Of a DNA stretch of 64,000 nucleotides, positions 60,138-64,000 are shown one piece after another. The stretch's first letter is position 1; every line of letters begins with the position of its first letter. Position numbers and translations under genes: made by a program. Source of the DNA: Betaproteobacteria bacterium (lineage in GTDB: Bacteria > Pseudomonadota > Gammaproteobacteria > Burkholderiales > SG8-39); NCBI GenBank assembly GCA_004297625.1, contig SCTY01000071.1, forward strand, positions 124,001 through 188,000. The letters run 5' to 3'. The notes below the pieces were generated by a model that saw nothing but the letters and a program-made list of their open reading frames with translations, was not told the DNA's origin and did not search any database.

Positions 60138-61583
60138 TCAGTAGCCCGGCGGAGCACGAAACGGGCCGGTAATCAGCGAAAGCTGCCTGGCGAGCGCGAG
60201 GAGCGCGGGCTCGCTCCAGCGGCGCCCGACGATCTGCAGGCCGATCGGGAGATTCTCTGTAGTTCTCATAAGGGGTAAAACTACTGCGGGGTGGCCGGTC
60301 AGGTTGAAGGGGCAGGTGAACGCCGTTGTCGAGAGGAAGTAGGGCACCTTGCGCCCGTCGACGTCGACCGGCGTGCCGAAGGGCACGTGGCCGATCGCCG
60401 GGCCGTACGAGACGGGCAGCAGCCAGGCGTCGTAGTCCCCGAAGAAATGCTCCAGCGCGGCGATCAGCCGGTCGCGGTTGGTGAGGCTCTGCATGTAGTC
60501 GGCGAGCGTGGCGCGCATCCCCTTGGCGGCGCCGCGCGCGACCGGCAGGTCGCCGAGCGCCGCGTGCAGCTTCTCGACCCGCTCGCGCGCCGCGTCGCCC
60601 TGCGTGACCACGCGCTCGGCGATGACGATCTCGCCCCAGGTTTGCCAGGCGAGCTCGGCGTCGAAACCGCGAGGACCCTGCCGTTGAATTTCGCATCCCA
60701 CGTTACCGAGCTTGGAGGCCAGCTCCGTAATGACCCTCACGGTCTCGTTCGAAGGCACCTCGCCGCCGAGCTCGGTACTCCAGGCGAGGCGGTACGTCGC
60801 GAGCGCCCGCGGGGGCGGATCGTCGAGCGGCCCCGGCGCCGTTTCCCAGTCGCGGTCGTCGGGCCCGGCGATGATCTTGAGGATCGTCGCGAGATCGTCG
60901 GCCGAGCGTGCGAGCGGACCGAGCACGTTCATGTGGCGCACGGCGTGCGGCATGCCGGGCACCTCGGGAATGTGGCCCGAGTTCGGCACGCGCCCTTCGG
61001 TGGGCTTGAGGCCGAAAAGACCGCACCAGTGCGCGGGCATGCGCACCGAGGCGGCGAGGTCGCTGCCTACGTCGAAGGCGGAGAGGCCGGCGGCGACAGC
61101 CGCGGCGCCGCCGCCCGTCGATCCGCCGGGCGTGCGCTCGAGATTCCACGGGTTGTTGGTGCGCCCGAAGATCGGGTTGTCGGCGCGCCCGTCGGCGGAG
61201 AGCGGGGGCACGTTCGTCTTGCCCATGAGCACGGCGCCCGCCGCGCGCAGGCGCGCGACCGCAGTCGCGTCGCGCTTCGGCACGTGATTGGAAAGCGGCG
61301 GATACCCGCCGGTGGTGCGCAGCCCCGCCGTTTCGAGCGCGTCCTTGATCGTCATCGGCACGCCGTGCAGCGGGCCCCACAGCTCGCCGCGCGCGATAGC
61401 GGCGTCCGCCTGTTTGGCGCGCGCCCGCGCGCCCGCCTCGTCGAGCGTGCAGATCGCGTTGAGCGCCGGGTTGTGCTTCGCGATGCGCGCGAGATACATC
61501 TCGAGGACTTCGGCTGCCGACACGCGGTGAAACCGGATGGCGGTCGCGATCTCGGTCGCGCTGGAAAAGGGATCAGGCAGCAT
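60138..61583 (-). CDS. amidase signature family protein
   Basis: A 481-residue amidase. Lys in GVPMTIKDALETAGLRTTGG, the cis-Ser region ERTPGGSTGGGAAAVAAG, and the nucleophile in GSDLAASVRMPAHWCGLFG give the Ser-cisSer-Lys triad of the family. It resembles catabolic amidases rather than GatA. Its start overlaps the stop of the cupin gene by 11 bp, and YceH follows. The second amidase in this window (34104) is only distantly similar. Confidence 0.88.
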   Translation of the reverse strand: MLPDPFSSATEIATAIRFHRVSAAEVLEMYLARIAKHNPALNAICTLDEAGARARAKQADAAIARGELWGPLHGVPMTIKDALETAGLRTTGGYPPLSNHVPKRDATAVARLRAAGAVLMGKTNVPPLSADGRADNPIFGRTNNPWNLERTPGGSTGGGAAAVAAGLSAFDVGSDLAASVRMPAHWCGLFGLKPTEGRVPNSGHIPEVPGMPHAVRHMNVLGPLARSADDLATILKIIAGPDDRDWETAPGPLDDPPPRALATYRLAWSTELGGEVPSNETVRVITELASKLGNVGCEIQRQGPRGFDAELAWQTWGEIVIAERVVTQGDAARERVEKLHAALGDLPVARGAAKGMRATLADYMQSLTNRDRLIAALEHFFGDYDAWLLPVSYGPAIGHVPFGTPVDVDGRKVPYFLSTTAFTCPFNLTGHPAVVLPLMRTTENLPIGLQIVGRRWSEPALLALARQLSLITGPFRAPPGY

Positions 61584-62049
61584 CGATCAGAACAAAAGCA
61601 ATTAAGCAGGGCGCATCGCCGCGGTTGCTCCATGCATGGTTCGTGCCGCGCTGCACGAGCACGTCGCCCGCCTTGAGGAGCACTTCCTCCTCGTCCAGCA
61701 CCGCGTAGATCTCGCCCGACACGATGATCGCGTAGTCGAGCGTTTTCGTGCGGTGCATTCCGGGATGCTTGCGTTTTTCCGCTCGCGCCGCTTGCGCCCC
61801 CATCGAGGCGAAGTGCGCTTCGGGCTCAATCGTTTTGAGCCGCTCCCGGTCCGGCGGGTACTCGATGACGCGAAACACGGTGCCCCCCGGATCCGGCTCG
61901 ATGCGGCGTGCGCGAACTTCGTTAGGCGTCGCCCACAACTCGGTGAGGCGCAGGCCGCCCGCCTTTTCGAGCACCGCCGCTTGCGGCTCGTCCTTGACGA
62001 CGAAAACCGAGCGCCCTTGCGCATCGTGGCCGGTCACGAACCTACGCAT
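61573..62049 (-). CDS. cupin-domain protein
   Basis: A 158-residue single cupin starting at ATG 62049 (the frame remains open further upstream but runs into the divergent nuclease promoter). It has HPGMHRTKTLDYAIIVSGEI (metal-binding motif 1 with His and Tyr), AVLDEEEVLLKAGDVLVQRG and TNHAWSNRGDAPCLIAFVLI (motif 2 with His). Mononuclear-metal cupins act as dioxygenases, isomerases or regulators. It overlaps the amidase gene and probably acts on the same compound. The exact reaction is unknown. Confidence 0.82.
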   Translation of the reverse strand: MRRFVTGHDAQGRSVFVVKDEPQAAVLEKAGGLRLTELWATPNEVRARRIEPDPGGTVFRVIEYPPDRERLKTIEPEAHFASMGAQAARAEKRKHPGMHRTKTLDYAIIVSGEIYAVLDEEEVLLKAGDVLVQRGTNHAWSNRGDAPCLIAFVLIDAA

Positions 62050-62116
62050 GGGGATGGGAGGCTCTAAAGGCGTAAGGAGCATTGACGGGCGCGAACGACG
62101 CGGTAAGCTCTGCGCC

Positions 62117-62581
62117 ATGCGCTGGGTCTTGCTGCTGATCACCCTCTTCGCCCGCTCGGCTTTCGGAGACTCGATTTCCGGGACGGTCGTGACTGTCATC
62201 GACGGCGACACCTTGATCGTTCAGGACGCGGCGAAGAAACGACACCGCGTGAGGCTCGCGGAGATCGATGCGCCCGAGCCGAAGCAGCCGCTTGGGGTAC
62301 GCTCGGCCCGCTCGCTCGCTGCGCTTTGCTACAAAAAAGAAGCGCACGTCGAATGGTCCAAATCGGATTCCAACGGGCGCAAAGCCGGGCACGTCACCTG
62401 CGCGGGACGAGACGCCAACGAAGAGCAGGTGCGCCGCGGCATGGCATGGGCCTCTCCGAAGGCGACCGGCCCCGGCTCGGCGCTCTACGAGGCGGAGGCT
62501 TACGCGAGGCTGAGGATGATCGGCTTGTGGGCTGATGAAAAGGCGCTGCCGCCTTGGGAGTGGCGTGCGCAAGAGCACTAA
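62117..62581 (+). CDS. secreted thermonuclease-like (SNase) protein
   Basis: A 154-residue protein starting at ATG 62117, with a signal peptide (RWVLLLITLFARSAFG). The SNase OB-fold shows VVTVIDGDTLIVQDAAKKRH, VRLAEIDAPEPKQPLG (catalytic Arg and Glu region), and SNGRKAGHVTCAGRDANEEQ followed by VRRGMAWASP. This is the calcium-dependent nuclease fold of staphylococcal nuclease; bacterial homologues are exported and degrade nucleic acids. Divergent from the cupin by 67 bp, and its stop overlaps the convergent amidohydrolase by 4 bp. Confidence 0.88.
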   Translation: MRWVLLLITLFARSAFGDSISGTVVTVIDGDTLIVQDAAKKRHRVRLAEIDAPEPKQPLGVRSARSLAALCYKKEAHVEWSKSDSNGRKAGHVTCAGRDANEEQVRRGMAWASPKATGPGSALYEAEAYARLRMIGLWADEKALPPWEWRAQEH

Positions 62582-63597
62582 AGCTTGCCTTCCATGCGCA
62601 GGAGCTTGAGCGCGTTGCCGAAGTAGATCTTGCGCTTGTCGCCTTCGGGCAGCTTGAGATCTTCGATGGAGCGGATTCCTTCGCGAATGAACATGGGGCC
62701 GCCCTCGGGATCGAAGGGGCAGTCGCTCGCGAACACCACGCGATCGGCGCCGAAGAAGGCGAGGCCGCAGGCGAGCGGCGCGGCGGCGCCGCCGAGCACG
62801 GTGTCGCCGTAGAACATCTTGAAGTACTCGATGGGAGGCTTTTGAAGCTTCTTGAGAACTTCGGACTCCTCCCCGTCGGCGCTGCGCGAGCCCAGCTGGG
62901 CCCAGAGCGTTTCGGCGCGGCCGGCGAAGTAGGGGATCATGCCGCCGCAGTGGTGCGTGATGACGCGCATCTTGGGCAGGCGCTGCAGCAGCCCGGAGAA
63001 CACGATGCGCGCCATGGCGACGCTGGTCTCGAACGGCCAGCCGAGGACCTGCCAGATCTCGTACTTCGACTTCGGCTCGCCCGGGTAGTCGGCGCGGCCC
63101 GCCGGGCGCGCGGGATGCATCCAGATCGGCACGTCGTGGTGGTTGGTGGCGCGCTCGAACACCGGGAAGAACTCGGGATCGTCGAGCGGCCGGCCGGCGA
63201 CGCTCGAGATGATCTGGATGCCCTTCGCGCCGAGCTTGCCGATGGCGCGGTCCATTTCCTTCAGCGCCTCCGGAACGTTGTTCATCGGCAGCGAGGCGAC
63301 GAACGCCGGAAACTCGTTCGGCCAGTTCCTGCACATCGCGGCCATGCCGTCGTTCGCGACGCGCGCGAACTCCGGCGACTTGTCCGGCGCGCCGAGCAGC
63401 TCGGGCGCCGGCAGCCCGAGCGTCAGCACCTGCTTCACGTCGGGAAACTTGGTGCGCAGCATCTCGACGCGGTGCTCGATGTCCCAGAGCATGCGCAGGT
63501 TGCTCATGCGCTTCACCATGCCGGGCTCCCTGGAGTGGGTTTTCACCAGCTCCAGGTAAGCCTGCGGCATCACATGGTTGAAGATATCGATTTTCAT
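62578..63597 (-). CDS. amidohydrolase-2 family metal-dependent hydrolase/decarboxylase
   Basis: A 339-residue protein starting at ATG 63597. It opens KIDIFNHVMPQAYLELVK (Asn instead of the usual second-position metal-ligand His in HxH), has PIWMHPARPAGRADYPG, VITHHCGGMIPYFAGRAETL and the C-terminal FASDCPFDPEGGPMFIRE, the conserved Asp of the ACMSD/gamma-resorcylate decarboxylase group. It may decarboxylate or hydrolyse an aromatic acid. It follows the ABC binding protein gene by 2 bp on the same strand, so the transporter may supply its substrate. Confidence 0.85.
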   Translation of the reverse strand: MKIDIFNHVMPQAYLELVKTHSREPGMVKRMSNLRMLWDIEHRVEMLRTKFPDVKQVLTLGLPAPELLGAPDKSPEFARVANDGMAAMCRNWPNEFPAFVASLPMNNVPEALKEMDRAIGKLGAKGIQIISSVAGRPLDDPEFFPVFERATNHHDVPIWMHPARPAGRADYPGEPKSKYEIWQVLGWPFETSVAMARIVFSGLLQRLPKMRVITHHCGGMIPYFAGRAETLWAQLGSRSADGEESEVLKKLQKPPIEYFKMFYGDTVLGGAAAPLACGLAFFGADRVVFASDCPFDPEGGPMFIREGIRSIEDLKLPEGDKRKIYFGNALKLLRMEGKL

Positions 63598-63599
63598 CG

Positions 63600-64000
63600 T
63601 CACTTCACGCGCTTGGCGGCCTCTTTCACGATCGACAGATCGTTGAGCTTGGACACGTCGACCTTGCCCTTGAGCAGCCCGAGCTTCTGCTGCAGATCGA
63701 TGTTCGCCTGCAGCGCCTTGAGGTCGGGCAGCAGGTTCGGGTCGCGGTAGTAGTCGCCTTCCTGGCCGGCTTTCACGAACAGCCACTTGTCGAAAGCCGC
63801 CGCCGGGCGCTTGCTGACCCGGGCCGCGATCTCGACCGCTTCCTTGTGGTTCTTGGGATCGAGCCACCAGTGCACCGCGCGGATCGAGTCCTCCATGAAG
63901 TCCACCATGGCGGCGCGATTTTTCTTGAGGAAGCTTTCGCGCGCCGCCCAGATGATCATCTGCGTGCGGCCGCCGACGACGTCCTTCTGCGTGAAAAGCA
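63600..64000 (-). CDS. ABC transporter substrate-binding protein (NMT1/SsuA/TauA type), N-terminus off window
   Basis: The 133 codons in the window are the C-terminal part; translation enters from the right edge. It reads QKDVVGGRTQMIIWAARESF, then KKNRAAMVDFMEDSIRAVHW, HKEAVEIAARVSKRPAAAFD and LPDLKALQANIDLQQKLGLL, which is the C-terminal lobe of nitrate/sulfonate/taurine-like binding proteins. The ligand cannot be inferred. It is upstream of, and almost touching, the amidohydrolase gene, suggesting one operon for uptake and breakdown of a single compound. Confidence 0.75.
   Translation of the reverse strand, partial: LFTQKDVVGGRTQMIIWAARESFLKKNRAAMVDFMEDSIRAVHWWLDPKNHKEAVEIAARVSKRPAAAFDKWLFVKAGQEGDYYRDPNLLPDLKALQANIDLQQKLGLLKGKVDVSKLNDLSIVKEAAKRVK

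Overview
The window is very GC-rich, tightly packed DNA with many 4-bp ATGA/GTGA start-stop overlaps. It carries Bug/TctC-type tricarboxylate receptors, TRAP and TAXI transporters, hydantoinases, aromatic and amide catabolism genes, and a tRNA-Asn fragment whose 3' half has the betaproteobacterial form. Together these suggest a soil or freshwater betaproteobacterium (Burkholderiales-like). This is an inference from gene content; no rRNA or other strong marker is present.

Layout. 1-4.4 kb: aromatic or hydroxycinnamate catabolism (FAD monooxygenase, feruloyl-CoA hydratase/lyase-like enzyme, acyl-CoA synthetase, Bug receptor) with a gutted ketopantoate reductase gene. 4.4-11.9 kb: a one-direction signalling operon (PAS histidine kinase, CheY-like receiver, REC-GGDEF-EAL, REC-HD-GYP) ending in a 711-residue membrane-anchored coiled-coil protein. 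11.9-18.1 kb: amidohydrolase, Kup potassium transporter, FixL/FixJ-like two-component pair, MFS transporter. 18.1-25.7 kb: two aminotransferases, RraA-like protein, 2-hydroxyacid dehydrogenase, a DctPQM TRAP transporter and a HigBA pair whose toxin is truncated, followed by a 3'-half tRNA-Asn that looks like an integration scar. 25.8-29.7 kb: hydantoinase HyuA/HyuB. 29.7-38.8 kb: a peptide ABC transporter operon of visibly lower GC with a hydrolase, an amidase and an M20 peptidase homologue lacking key metal-site residues. 38.8-47.9 kb: SelA-like PLP enzyme, bactofilin, cupin, SDR, DUF899, GIY-YIG-like protein, GhrA-like reductase, MetE-like protein, and a lone molybdopterin hydroxylase large subunit. 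47.8-53.5 kb: a sulfur/redox cluster. 53.6-64 kb: TetR, TAXI transporter, EthD, CocE-type hydrolase, YceH, amidase, cupin, secreted nuclease, amidohydrolase and the C-terminal part of an ABC binding protein.

The most interesting region is 47.8-53.5 kb. An ArsR-rhodanese fusion regulator sits between two operons whose upstream regions share a 27-bp dyad (23 of 27 identical). One copy overlaps a good sigma-70 promoter for a sterol-desaturase-family oxygenase, membrane rhodanese and cysteine desulfurase. The other precedes a five-heme cytochrome c, an internally deleted DsrE-like protein and a methyltransferase. This looks like one regulon linking persulfide chemistry to a membrane oxygenase and a multiheme cytochrome.

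A second theme is gene decay. Partial or internally deleted copies of PanE, DsrE, HigB and possibly a Gfo/Idh/MocA oxidoreductase lie between intact genes, with several palindromic repeat elements nearby.
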